Source: Prevotella sp. UBA3288 (GTDB taxonomy: Bacteria; Bacteroidota; Bacteroidia; Bacteroidales; Bacteroidaceae). Taken from it: DNA of 27,546 nt. This document shows positions 7,240-15,700 of this stretch, piece by piece. The DNA lies in assembly GCA_002361655.1 (NCBI GenBank), contig DETM01000046.1, forward strand, positions 1-27,546, in the 5' to 3' direction. The first letter of the stretch is position 1. Each line of letters starts with the position of its first letter. Below the pieces are notes generated by a model. That model was not told where the DNA came from. It worked only from the letters and a program-made list of their open reading frames with translations, and made no database searches. A program made the position numbers and the translations under genes.

Positions 7240-8007
7240 ATGAAAATCACAATATTAGGCACGGGCACCTCGTGTGGCGTCCCGGTGATAGGTTGTCAAT
7301 GTGAGGTCTGCCAAAGCCGGGACCCCAGAGATCAGCGTCTGCGCTGTTCCATCTTGGTGGAGACATTGTCGACGCGCCTAGTGGTAGACTGTGGCCCCGA
7401 CTTCCGTCAGCAGATATTGCCTCAGCCCTTTCGGCGTATCGATGGCATACTGGTGACCCATTCCCACTACGACCATGTGGGCGGGATGGACGATATCCGT
7501 CCTTACTGCCAGTTCGGACAGATCAAGGTCTATGCAGATGCTGTGGCCCGCAAGGGGATGCTCGAGATGCTGCCTTACTGTTTTGCGGAACATCGCTATC
7601 CCGGCGTGCCTAAGATTGAACTGAATGTGGTGGAGGCGGGAGAAGCCTTCCGCATCGGCGACATCGACATTCTGCCAATAGAGGTGATGCACGGTCAACT
7701 GCCTATTCTTGGCTATCGCTTCGGACGATTTGCCTATATCACTGACATGAAGACGATGGCTGACGACCAGACTACGCTGCTCAACGGAGTAGACACGCTG
7801 GTGGTCAATGCGCTACGCTTCGACAAACCGCACCACTCACATCAGGTGGTCGACGACGCCATTGCCTTTGCCCGCAGGGTAGGGGCTCGCCGCACACTGC
7901 TGACTCACATGTGTCACGACATCGGTCTGTTCGATGCCGCTACGGCTCGTCTGCCCCAAGGTGTCGAGTTGGCCTACGACGGTCAGGTACTGGAGATCGA
8001 GCCTTAG
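7240..8007 (+). CDS. PhnP-like MBL-fold metallohydrolase
   Basis: The 255-residue metallo-beta-lactamase-fold enzyme carries the metal motif H74-S-H76-Y-D78-H79, with later ligands in EVMHG, ITDMK and LLTHMCHD. Near the N-terminus, CGVPVIGCQCEVC places Cys19, Cys21 and Cys24 like the structural zinc site of E. coli PhnP, a cyclic-phosphodiesterase; the GTGTSCGVP start also matches that subfamily. No other phn genes are nearby, so a phosphonate role is doubtful and a general cyclic phosphodiesterase or related hydrolase is more likely. It is the last gene of the lipoprotein-murB operon. The convergent gap after it is only 19 bases. Confidence 0.85.
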   Translation: MKITILGTGTSCGVPVIGCQCEVCQSRDPRDQRLRCSILVETLSTRLVVDCGPDFRQQILPQPFRRIDGILVTHSHYDHVGGMDDIRPYCQFGQIKVYADAVARKGMLEMLPYCFAEHRYPGVPKIELNVVEAGEAFRIGDIDILPIEVMHGQLPILGYRFGRFAYITDMKTMADDQTTLLNGVDTLVVNALRFDKPHHSHQVVDDAIAFARRVGARRTLLTHMCHDIGLFDAATARLPQGVELAYDGQVLEIEP

Positions 8008-8026
8008 CGAAACCAAAGACTGGGTC

Positions 8027-8287
8027 TTAGTGGAAAATATTGAGGATGCTGCCGTAGTTGCGCTTCAACTTGCGTAGTGTCATCACACCGTCGAAGGCCA
8101 TCATACCATACTCAATGTATTTGCCTATCTGCTGGCCTCGCGAGAGGTCTTCGTCATTGACAGTCAACTGCCCCCAGAGGCGTTTTATCTCCTGGTCTTC
8201 CAGTTCAATCACCTCGTTGAGTTGCTCCTTCCGCATCTGGAGTTCCTCCAGCGAGTGATAGGGTCTTACTCTTCTTTTCTTTGCCAT
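8027..8287 (-). CDS. small charged protein, 86 residues, unknown (third gene of YtxH/holin module)
   Basis: I do not recognise a named family. The 86-residue protein starts MAKKRRVRPYHSLEELQMRK and has a likely amphipathic or coiled helix around residues 11-37 (LEELQMRKEQLNEVIELEDQ). A GQQIGKYIEYGMMAFDGVMT segment follows and it ends in a basic tail. There is no signal peptide. The start at 8287 is chosen because the longer in-frame reading to 8452 runs through the upstream membrane protein gene. It lies 17 bases after the holin-like gene, so it probably acts with it at the membrane. Confidence 0.75.
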   Translation of the reverse strand: MAKKRRVRPYHSLEELQMRKEQLNEVIELEDQEIKRLWGQLTVNDEDLSRGQQIGKYIEYGMMAFDGVMTLRKLKRNYGSILNIFH

Positions 8288-8304
8288 AGTTTTGGGGGGG
8301 AGGC

Positions 8305-8652
8305 TTAGTTCAACAGTAGTCTTGACAGGTATTTTACCAGCGGACGCTCTATCCAGGCTTTCCTGCCCAGATAGATAACGATGAGCAGAAGCAGGTAGCA
8401 GCCGGCCACAGCCAGCAGTGCCCATGCCTGTCCCATATATACCGATAGCCACATGGCCACGCTGGCTGACAGGAACAGCAGGATGGCCGACACGATGATA
8501 AATACGATACCCGTCAAGATGGCAGCGCTGATAAGGCGCACCGCCTTGTCGACGATGTCAAGTTTCGCATATTCCTTGCGTAACTCCACATCATGCTTGA
8601 CCATCTCAATGAGTTGTGAGATAGTTTCTACGTTCTTATCGCTCGATAGCAT
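8305..8652 (-). CDS. phage-holin-family-like small membrane protein
   Basis: The 115-residue protein begins with an amphipathic N-terminal helix (residues 1-35). Two transmembrane helices follow (about 40-62 and 73-95) and a basic tail (RKAWIERPLVKYLSRLL). This layout matches the chromosomal 'phage holin family' (Phage_holin_3_6-like) proteins that sit next to YtxH genes in Bacteroidota. No phage genes are nearby, so the name should not be read as evidence of a prophage; these are probably envelope or stress proteins. It is the middle gene of a three-gene unit, 27 bases after ytxH-like and 17 before the 86-residue gene. Confidence 0.8.
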   Translation of the reverse strand: MLSSDKNVETISQLIEMVKHDVELRKEYAKLDIVDKAVRLISAAILTGIVFIIVSAILLFLSASVAMWLSVYMGQAWALLAVAGCYLLLLIVIYLGRKAWIERPLVKYLSRLLLN

Positions 8653-8679
8653 CTTGTCGATTTCCTTGTTCGTCGGGTG

Positions 8680-8886
8680 TTACTCGGCAGCCTCTTCGAG
8701 ATCCTCAATCAGGTCGCCCACATCCTTGCGGTTGAGTTTGATGTTGTGCTTCTTGAGAAAGTCGTTGACAGTGCTTGAGATTTTCTCACGCGTGTTGGCC
8801 CCCTTGTCGGGTGCTACCAGAATACCGATGATGGCACCTGCGGCTGCTCCGCCGAGGAATGCGCCTACATAACCTAATCCTTTCAT
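8680..8886 (-). CDS. YtxH-domain small membrane protein
   Basis: The 68-residue protein begins MKGLGYVGAFLGGAAAGAII, a glycine-rich transmembrane helix, and continues GILVAPDKGANTREKI, the hallmark of YtxH (PF12732), then a charged helical tail with LIEDLEEAAE. YtxH proteins are linked to general stress in Firmicutes; the function in Bacteroidota is unclear. ATG 8886 is preferred over an upstream in-frame ATG at 8976 because a -7-like element (8942-8935) lies between them. It is the first gene of the unit. Confidence 0.85.
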   Translation of the reverse strand: MKGLGYVGAFLGGAAAGAIIGILVAPDKGANTREKISSTVNDFLKKHNIKLNRKDVGDLIEDLEEAAE

Positions 8887-8934
8887 AGTCGTTGTTAATT
8901 TTAAGTGAATGTTTCTGTAAACTATTTCAGTGAG

Positions 8935-8942
8935 CAAATTTA
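8935..8942 (-). promoter_or_regulatory. -7 element of the YtxH/holin unit
   Basis: The minus strand reads TAAATTTG, a match to TAnnTTTG, about 49 bases before ATG 8886. The expected TTTG twenty bases upstream is degenerate (TTCG at 8965-8962). Confidence 0.5.
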
Positions 8943-9033
8943 CGCAAATAATTCGATATGACGAAGAAAAAGGCAACCTTTTTTTGTTAAAACGGCAATA
9001 TTTTGCCTATTTAACAAAGTTTATGGTCATTTC

Positions 9034-9066
9034 TTGCCCGTAATTCTTCAATATTTTGTAATTTCG
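9034..9066 (+). promoter_or_regulatory. possible promoter of the SPOR-ruvX-def operon
   Basis: TTG (9034-9036) and TAATTTCG (9059-9066) are 22 bases apart. The second is a one-mismatch version of TAnnTTTG. It lies about 40 bases before the SPOR lipoprotein start. It is the best candidate in the divergent gap to YtxH, but weak. Confidence 0.4.
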
Positions 9067-9108
9067 CAGCAAATTAGTTAAATCAGGAAATTAATTATCG
9101 TAATGTTT

Positions 9109-9612
9109 ATGAAAAAGTACATCGTGTTGTGCGCAGGCCTTTGCCTCGCTATGTCATTCACCGGTTGCAAATCAAGTGAGAGTGCCTACAAGAAGGCCTA
9201 TGAGAAGGCCCAGGCCGCCCAGCAGCAGAACCAGGCTCCTGTCCAGCAGACAGAGGTGCCGGTGGTCACTCCCGTCCAGACCGTTCCCTCTAACCAGACA
9301 CAGGTTGTAGACAATCTGGACAATGTGTCGGTACGCCAGGAGCGTGTGGCTGTGGTCAACGGCTCTGGCCTTAAGAACTATAGCGTGGTGGTAGGTTCGT
9401 TCTCTGTCATCGCCAATGCCGAGGGGCTGCAGCAGCGTCTGAAGAATGCCGGCTACGATGCTCAGATCGTAAAGAACGAGGAGCGTGGCATGTATCGTGT
9501 CGTAGCATCCACCTTCGACAGCAAAGCCGAGGCTGCTGCCAGCCGCAACAATATCAGCGGTGGCCAGTTCAACCCCAACGGCGATGCCTGGTTGCTATAC
9601 TATACCCGATAA
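9109..9612 (+). CDS. SPOR-domain lipoprotein
   Basis: The protein has 167 residues from ATG 9109; ATG 9103 is an equally possible start, two residues longer. The signal MKKYIVLCAGLCLAMSFTGC ends in a lipobox (FTGC). A Gln/Pro/Val-rich low-complexity linker follows (about residues 35-75), then a C-terminal SPOR domain beginning NYSVVVGSFSV and running to the end. SPOR domains bind denuded glycan strands of septal peptidoglycan, so this is probably a periplasm-facing envelope protein involved in division or wall remodelling. ruvX starts 10 bases after the stop. Confidence 0.9.
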   Translation: MKKYIVLCAGLCLAMSFTGCKSSESAYKKAYEKAQAAQQQNQAPVQQTEVPVVTPVQTVPSNQTQVVDNLDNVSVRQERVAVVNGSGLKNYSVVVGSFSVIANAEGLQQRLKNAGYDAQIVKNEERGMYRVVASTFDSKAEAAASRNNISGGQFNPNGDAWLLYYTR

Positions 9613-9622
9613 ACGCGTCCGA

Positions 9623-10051
9623 GTGGGTCGTATTTTATCCATCGACTACGGACGAAAGCGTACCGGACTGGCAGTCACCGATCCTCTACAGATTATTGCC
9701 GGAGGATTGGCGACTGTTTCTACATCTGAACTCTTCGAGTGGCTGAAGGATTATACGTTGCGTGAGTCTGTGGAGCGCATCGTGATAGGTGAACCCAGGC
9801 AGCCCAATGGCGAGCCCAGCGAGAATCTGGCCCGTGTTCAGCAGTTTGTCAACCGCTGGCGCAAGGTTATGCCCAGCATACCTATTGAGTACTACGACGA
9901 ACGCTTCACCTCAGCATTGGCCCATCAGGCGATGCTCGACGGCGGACTGAAGAAGAAAGCCCGTCAGAACAAAGCCCTGGTCGACGAGATCAGTGCCACC
10001 ATCATTCTTGAGGACTATATGCGGTCGCGCAAACGATTTCCTTCAATCTAA
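9623..10051 (+). CDS. ruvX: Holliday junction resolvase-like RuvX/YqgF
   Basis: The 142-residue protein belongs to the RNase H-like RuvX/YqgF family, linked to pre-16S rRNA processing and, in some species, Holliday junction resolution. The sequence GRILSIDYGRKRTGLAVTDP carries the first catalytic Asp (IDYG). IVIGEP, YYDERFTSALA and a late VDEISATIIL supply the other family motifs. The GTG at 9623 is chosen because homologues begin directly at GRIL. ATG 9584 would add 13 residues overlapping the SPOR gene. It forms an operon with the SPOR gene and def. Confidence 0.92.
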   Translation: MGRILSIDYGRKRTGLAVTDPLQIIAGGLATVSTSELFEWLKDYTLRESVERIVIGEPRQPNGEPSENLARVQQFVNRWRKVMPSIPIEYYDERFTSALAHQAMLDGGLKKKARQNKALVDEISATIILEDYMRSRKRFPSI

Positions 10052-10055
10052 ATTG

Positions 10056-10090
10056 TCAACTCTTAACTCTCAACTTTTAATTCTCAATGA
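10056..10090 (+). repeat. seven-base tandem microrepeat running into the def start codon
   Basis: Successive heptamers are TCAACTC, TTAACTC, TCAACTT, TTAATTC and TCAATGA, i.e. a degenerate TCAACTC repeat. The fifth copy contains the ATG of def (10087-10089). The repeat fills almost all of the 35-base gap between ruvX and def. Confidence 0.75.
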
Positions 10091-10647
10091 TATTACCTAT
10101 TTATATATATGGCCAGCCTGTTCTCCGTAAGGTGTCAGAAGACATCACGGCCGACTACCCTGACTTGAAACAACTGATAAGTGATATGTGGGAGACACTG
10201 GCCGACTCAGAAGGTATCGGTCTCGCCGCCCCTCAGATTGGTCGTGACATTCGTCTGGTGGTCATCGACCTCAATCCGCTGGCCGAAGATATGCCTGAGT
10301 ACAAGGATTTCCGTCAGGTGTACATCAACGCCCATATTGTGGAGTACGACGAGTCGAAGACGACCTCGTCGGAAGAAGGTTGTCTGTCGCTGCCTGCTAT
10401 CCACGAGAAAGTGACCCGTCCGGCCCGTATCCGTGTGCAGTGGACGGATGAGAACTTCCAGCCCCACGACGAGTGGGTGGAGGGCTATCTGGCCCGTGTG
10501 ATGCAACACGAGTTCGACCACCTCGATGCCAAGATGTTCATCGACCGCATCTCGCCCCTGCGCCGTCAACTCATAAAGAGCAAACTGAAGGCACTGACGC
10601 AGGGCCGCTACCGCTGCGGTTATAAGACGAAACCGGTGAAGAGATAA
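10087..10647 (+). CDS. def: peptide deformylase
   Basis: Def removes the formyl group from the N-terminal Met of nascent proteins at the ribosome. The 186-residue protein has all three family motifs: GIGLAAPQ (43-50), EGCLSLP (97-103, metal ligand Cys99) and QHEFDH (140-145, ligands His141 and His145, catalytic Glu142). Length is normal for the Bacteroidota type. It lies 35 bases after ruvX, a spacer made of a heptamer repeat, and 20 bases before the TPR gene. Confidence 0.97.
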   Translation: MILPIYIYGQPVLRKVSEDITADYPDLKQLISDMWETLADSEGIGLAAPQIGRDIRLVVIDLNPLAEDMPEYKDFRQVYINAHIVEYDESKTTSSEEGCLSLPAIHEKVTRPARIRVQWTDENFQPHDEWVEGYLARVMQHEFDHLDAKMFIDRISPLRRQLIKSKLKALTQGRYRCGYKTKPVKR

Positions 10648-10651
10648 TAAT

Positions 10652-10757
10652 TGAAAAGGTGAAAGAGATGTGGAAAGGTGTTCGTGTGCTTCAATCAAAG
10701 CGTGAGAGGCTGGGTAGCCTTTTACTTTTTTACATTTTTCACTCTTTCACCTTTTCA
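10652..10757. repeat. 16-bp exact inverted repeat flanking the TPR protein start, with pyrimidine-rich repeat
   Basis: TGAAAAGGTGAAAGAG (10652-10667) is the exact reverse complement of CTCTTTCACCTTTTCA (10742-10757). The first arm ends directly before ATG 10668. The second lies inside the coding region, in a tract of TTTTCAC-like units (about 10720-10785) that encodes the signal-peptide core. Confidence 0.8.
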
Positions 10758-12698
10758 TTTCTTCTATTTTTCAACTTTTCACCTTCATATGCCCAGTACA
10801 ATACCGACCGCCTGCTGATGATCGGCCGCTCGGCGCTCTATTACGAGGACTATGTGCTCTCCATCCAATATTTCAATCAGGCCATTTCGGCCAAGCCGTA
10901 TCTCTACGAACCCTGGTTCTTCAGAGGTGTGGCCAAGTATTACCTCGACGACTACTCCGGTGCCGAGAGCGACTGCTCGGAGGCTATCCAACGCAATCCC
11001 TATGTCGTCAATCTGTACGAACTGCGGGGCTTGACCCGTATCCAGCAGAACAAATTCTCGGAAGCCATCAACGACTACAACCGGGCCCTGAAGTATGACC
11101 CACAGAACCGCGGTTTGTGGCATAACCGTGTGCTCTGTCATATCCAGAACGGCGAGTACGAGGCGGCACTGGCCGAACTCGACACGATGCACGCCCGCTG
11201 GGGCCAGTATGCCAAAGCCTACGCCATGCGTGCTGATGTCTACATGCAGATGAAAGACACCACGCAGGCCATCGAAGCCCTGCATAAGAGTCTCGCCATC
11301 GACCCTTACGACGGTCAGACCTGGGCGGCGAGAAGCATCATCAGTCTGTCGCGTGAGCAGTGGGACAGTGCCGAAGTGCAACTCGACCATGCCATCCACC
11401 TGATGCCCAAGCATGCCGGCTGCCACATCAATCGTGCGCTGGCGCGTTTCAACTGCAACAACCTTAGAGGAGCGATGGCCGACTACGACATGGCCCTCGA
11501 TCTGGAGCCCAACAATTTTCTGGGTCACTACAACCGTGGACTACTGCGTGCCCAGGTGGGCGACGACAACCGTGCCATCACCGACTTCGACTTCGTGCTG
11601 CGCCTTGAGCCCGACAATATGATGGCCCTCTTCAACCGGGCCGTGCTGCTCGACAGGACCGGAGACCTGCAAGGTGCCATACGCGACTATTCGAAGGTCA
11701 TCGACGAATATCCTAACTTCTGGACAGGCCTGGAGTTTCGTGCAGCCTGCTACCGCCGGCTGGGCATGACGGCCAAGGCTGAGAAAGACGAGTTCACCGT
11801 CTATCGTGCCCGTCTGTACAAGCATCTTTATGGCACGCAGCCGCGGCTGAATCCCAACCAGATACGCAAGCGCAGCGATGACGATATGGACAAATATAAC
11901 CAGTTGGTCGTCGAGGATGAACGTGAGCCGGAGCGCGAGTATCAGAACGACTATCGTGGCCGTGTGCAAGACCATAAGGTTGAGATGGAGTTCCTGCCTT
12001 CGTTCGCCCTGTCGTTCGAGGCCAGGCATGAGGAGGTGAGGACCGGCCAGACGTTCGACCGTCTGATAGACGACCTCAACGAGCGTCTGCACACGCGTAC
12101 AATATATATCAATAGTGGTCATGCCGTGCTCGACGATATGCGTTCGAAGGCCTATTTCGACTATATTGACTCGCTGACTGTTGCCATTGACCGGTCGAAG
12201 GTGACGCGTGAGGCAGCCGACCTGCTGATGCTTCGTGCTATCGCCTTGTACACCATTCGCAATTTCGACGGTGCCATCGACGACCTGAGCACCTATCTGC
12301 AGATCGACTCGTCGTCGGTCGTCGCCTTGTGGCAACGTGCTGCCTGTCAGGCGCGCATCAATCAGTTTCAGGCCTCAGAGGGCACCAATGTGGAATTGCA
12401 GATTGCCAGTGTGCTGGGCGACCTCAATCACGCACTGCTCCTCAGTCCGCGTCATGCCTATTTGCTCTACAACCGTGGCAATGTCTATGCCCAGCGGCAG
12501 GACTACCAGCGTGCCATCGTCGACTATACGGCCGCCCTTCAGCAAGAGTCGTCGCTGGCCGAGGCGTATTACAACCGAGGCATCTGCCATATCAAACTGA
12601 ACCATCAGGCCGAGGGTATTAACGATTTGTCGAAGGCTGGCGAACTGGGGCTCTATACGGCCTATAGCCTGATAAAGAAGTATCGTAAAGTGAAATAG
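10668..12698 (+). CDS. large exported TPR-repeat protein
   Basis: The 676-residue protein has a basic N-region (KGVRVLQSKRERL) and a Phe-rich hydrophobic core (LLLFYIFHSFTFSFLLFFNF). It shows a cleavage site SYA before Q, so it is exported to the periplasm or envelope. The rest is two blocks of tetratricopeptide repeats, roughly residues 45-385 and 510-670, with many canonical units (e.g. PWFFRGVAKYYLDDYSGAES, AYYNRGICHIKLNHQAEGI). Between them is a less regular charged segment with a DDDMDKYNQLVVEDEREPE stretch. TPRs are protein-binding scaffolds; the partner is unknown. ATG 10668 is preferred; GTG 10659 would add three residues. It is the last gene of the SPOR-ruvX-def operon. The signal peptide is encoded by a low-complexity repeat, which is unusual. 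Confidence 0.88.
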   Translation: MWKGVRVLQSKRERLGSLLLFYIFHSFTFSFLLFFNFSPSYAQYNTDRLLMIGRSALYYEDYVLSIQYFNQAISAKPYLYEPWFFRGVAKYYLDDYSGAESDCSEAIQRNPYVVNLYELRGLTRIQQNKFSEAINDYNRALKYDPQNRGLWHNRVLCHIQNGEYEAALAELDTMHARWGQYAKAYAMRADVYMQMKDTTQAIEALHKSLAIDPYDGQTWAARSIISLSREQWDSAEVQLDHAIHLMPKHAGCHINRALARFNCNNLRGAMADYDMALDLEPNNFLGHYNRGLLRAQVGDDNRAITDFDFVLRLEPDNMMALFNRAVLLDRTGDLQGAIRDYSKVIDEYPNFWTGLEFRAACYRRLGMTAKAEKDEFTVYRARLYKHLYGTQPRLNPNQIRKRSDDDMDKYNQLVVEDEREPEREYQNDYRGRVQDHKVEMEFLPSFALSFEARHEEVRTGQTFDRLIDDLNERLHTRTIYINSGHAVLDDMRSKAYFDYIDSLTVAIDRSKVTREAADLLMLRAIALYTIRNFDGAIDDLSTYLQIDSSSVVALWQRAACQARINQFQASEGTNVELQIASVLGDLNHALLLSPRHAYLLYNRGNVYAQRQDYQRAIVDYTAALQQESSLAEAYYNRGICHIKLNHQAEGINDLSKAGELGLYTAYSLIKKYRKVK

Positions 12699-12753
12699 CG
12701 AGGCTGTTTGTCTTTACATCGCAGAGTGAAGTAGTACGGTCGTTTGCCCTTAC
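12690..12753. repeat. imperfect 28-base direct repeat spanning the convergent stops
   Basis: Copies at 12690-12717 and 12726-12753 share about 20 of 28 bases (both begin GTGAA and end TTAC, period 36). The first contains the stop of the TPR gene. The second runs into the stop of the TamB-like gene on the other strand. No convincing terminator is seen between the two genes. Confidence 0.45.
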
Positions 12754-15700
12754 TTCTTGTTTTTCCGCCTTGATGAGTGAAATAGGTCGCCGATGCCGTT
12801 GAAGTCGCGCTTAAGGATGATACCGAAGCCTTGCGTGTTCAGCGACGAACGGGTGAAGTAGCGGTCGTTAGTCTGGTTGTAGACCTTTAGGGCTAGGTTG
12901 CCGCTGGGTGTGAGCAGATAGCGGATGTCGAAATCGCCGATGAACGAGGGGTTGGCCTGCGTGGCGTTGTTGCGATAGCCGAACTGTCCGTTGATGAGCA
13001 GACGGTTGTTCAGCATACGTCCGCTGACGGTACCCTCGTATTCAGCATTGTGCCACCCTTCGTTGCCGGTGGAGATATTGGCACCGAAATTCCAGTCGTT
13101 GCTCTTGATAACCTGCGAGAGCACCTCGTTGATTTGGGTGGACACCGTGCCGGAAAGAAACGACTGCATGGCCAGCGAGGTACGGTCGTACTGTTGCGAC
13201 TGTGCGTTGTTGGTCCCCTGGGTGTAGAATCGTCCGATGCCCAGCAGGTAGAGCACCTGTTGGTTCATCTCCTGTTCGCTGGCGATGACAGAGCGAATCA
13301 TCTGCTGCTCCTCGCTGTTCACGTTGGGCATCTCCAGGTCGAACTCCACACGGGGTGCGCCGGGCGTACCGCTGATGTTCATCAGACAGTTGACGCGTAC
13401 GGTGTTGTTAGAGAACGAGTTGCCCAGGTTCAGGTCCGACAGCGATACGCCGTTGACCGTATAGAGGGCCTGCAGGTTGAGGTTGGCGTCGAAGGGGTCG
13501 CCTCCGAAGACGATGGTGCCTCCGTCCTGGAAGGTGAAGTTTTTCTTGATGATATTCTGTATGGTGATGCCGTAGGTGCCACGGTCAACGGTATAGGTGC
13601 CAAACATGTGGAATGGTCCCTTGTTGTAGTATGTGGCCTTGATGTTGCCGGTGCCGTAGAGCGTGATATAGTCGTCGGTATACTGATCCATGAGCACTCT
13701 CAGCGTGGCGTCGGGCGTTGCATTGATGTTGAAGTTGATGTGGATGTCGGTCGTTGCCTCGTCGGTCGGTACGGCTATCTTTGCCGCCGGCTCGTCTGTT
13801 GCCTGGCGGATGGCTGGCTGCGTGCTGCCCCAGGTGATGAACTCCTGTTGGCTGATGGCATCAGGGTTGGTGGCGTTGTAGGCAAAGAACGACGAGCGGT
13901 TGGGGGTCACGTCGCAGTTGATGACGACCTCGCCGGGACGGCCGTGCAAGTCGGCCTGGCCGGTGACGTAGACGTTGCCGCAGATGACGCCGTCGTCGAA
14001 CGACGGGAAGTCGTAGGCCAGCAGGTTGTCAGCCGTCACGTCGAAGTCGAAAGTGAAGTCGGAGAACCCGTCGTGGTTCAGCACACCGTCGAGCGTCCCT
14101 CTGTGGCCGTCGTGGTCGGTAAGGGCGCAGTCTTTGAACCGTATCTGGTCTTGCCCGAAGACAATGGTGTCGTTAGTGAGCGAATAGGTGGTGTTCAGGG
14201 CTTTCACGGTGGCTTGGCCGTCAACGGTCAGTTGGCCGGTGAGGTATAGATGGCTGAGCAGTCCCCATAGTTGCACCTGTCCGTTCACCTTTCCCTTGAC
14301 GCCGTTGAGGAAAGAATTGGTGAAGGAGTTACAGAATTCGATGCTGGTGCCTCGGGCCTGAATGATCAGGTCGATGTCGTTGCGTGCCGGCGACACAAAA
14401 CCGTTGATGAGGGTTCGTGTGTGAGGGCCGTCGTCGCAGATGGCGTGTATGTCGACCTGCTTCTCGGTATCGTTCCATTCGGCTCTGGCGCGCAGTGTGC
14501 CCATTCGGCCTTCTTGAAACAAGAATTGGTCCACGGTGAGGTCGGCCCAGGCGGCCACGTTGTCGAACGGCTGCGTAATATAGGCTTTGCCGGTGGCCAT
14601 GCCCTCGAAACTGACGGCGTGGAAGTCTACCATGTCGAGTATGTAGGCCACTTCCATCTTGTTGAGGTCGACGACGAGCGTATCGTCGGGCGATGCAGAG
14701 GCGATGCCGTCGACGAGCAGGTGCTGGTCGCCGTGTGCCACGCTGAAGTGGTCGAACAGTATGCGCTCTTCAGAATATAGTATGTCGCATGGGTCGATGC
14801 GCCATGGTGTGTGGTCGAGTGCGATCTGCGAGGGTTGGATACGGATGTGTGCTTCCGGTTTGCCGGCGTCGTTGGTGTACACTTCGGTGATGGCGTTGAC
14901 GATGCCGTTGATGTCCTTCTTAGCACCGCCCTTGTTGTCCCATAGCAGTGAGGTGGCCAGTTGGTTGTCGGCCGCCTGCAGAAACAGTTGGATGTCGAGC
15001 GGTGCCTCATCGTTCATCGACTTCGACACCTTGATGTTGCCTTTAGTCGTGTTGTCCTCGGTGGTGAGGTCGATGGTGCAGTCGCGATAGTGGCTGCCGT
15101 CATAGGTAAAGTCGGGCATCTGTCCTTTGATGTCTAGGAGGTGTTCTGTGTCGTTCATCCTGACATCCAGTAGCAGGGCTTTTTCCAGATGGAGAGGGAT
15201 AGCGAGCATCTTCGACATCCATTCTGTGTCGGTCAGTCTGATTTCGGCGGTGAAGTTGTTAGCCGTCTGTTGCCGGGTCTTTGGCAGCCCGGGCAGGGTG
15301 GGAAGTTTCGATGCGGCGTAGTTGACGAAACTCTGTGGCAGCGTGTTCCAGTTGAATTCACCCTTCAGCGAAACCTCGCCCATATCGCCTTTGGCATTCA
15401 GGAAGTGTAGCCCTTTGTCGTCGTAGCCGGACTTGATGTGGAAATTTTCAATATGGTACGAGGTGTTAAGCGAGTCGTTCCGGTGCATGGTAAAGTCGTC
15501 CACGTCGAGCGTACCCTCGGCATCGTTCAGGTTGCTGGCAGTAAAGTCGGCATCGATGACGGCCGAAAAGACGGCATCGCCCCAATTGTCGCTCAGATGG
15601 AGGGCTTTGGGCGACAGTCGGTTGATGAAACCGGTCAGTCGTAGGGCGGTGCGCTTCTGTCGTCTGAGTGCTCCCTCGACATCCATTTGCAGGTTGTCAT

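Noticed and set aside
8016..8028. AAGAC/GTCTT mini-hairpin between convergent genes
   Set aside because: The stem is 5 bp with a 3-base loop and no T-run, and it overlaps a stop codon. It is not a credible terminator.
8305..8652. prophage signal from the holin-like gene
   Set aside because: No endolysin, integrase, terminase or structural gene is present anywhere in the window. These holin-like proteins are common chromosomal genes in the phylum.
13050..14249. 399-codon open frame on the plus strand
   Set aside because: It is antisense to the TamB-like gene; Val/Gly-rich shadow composition.
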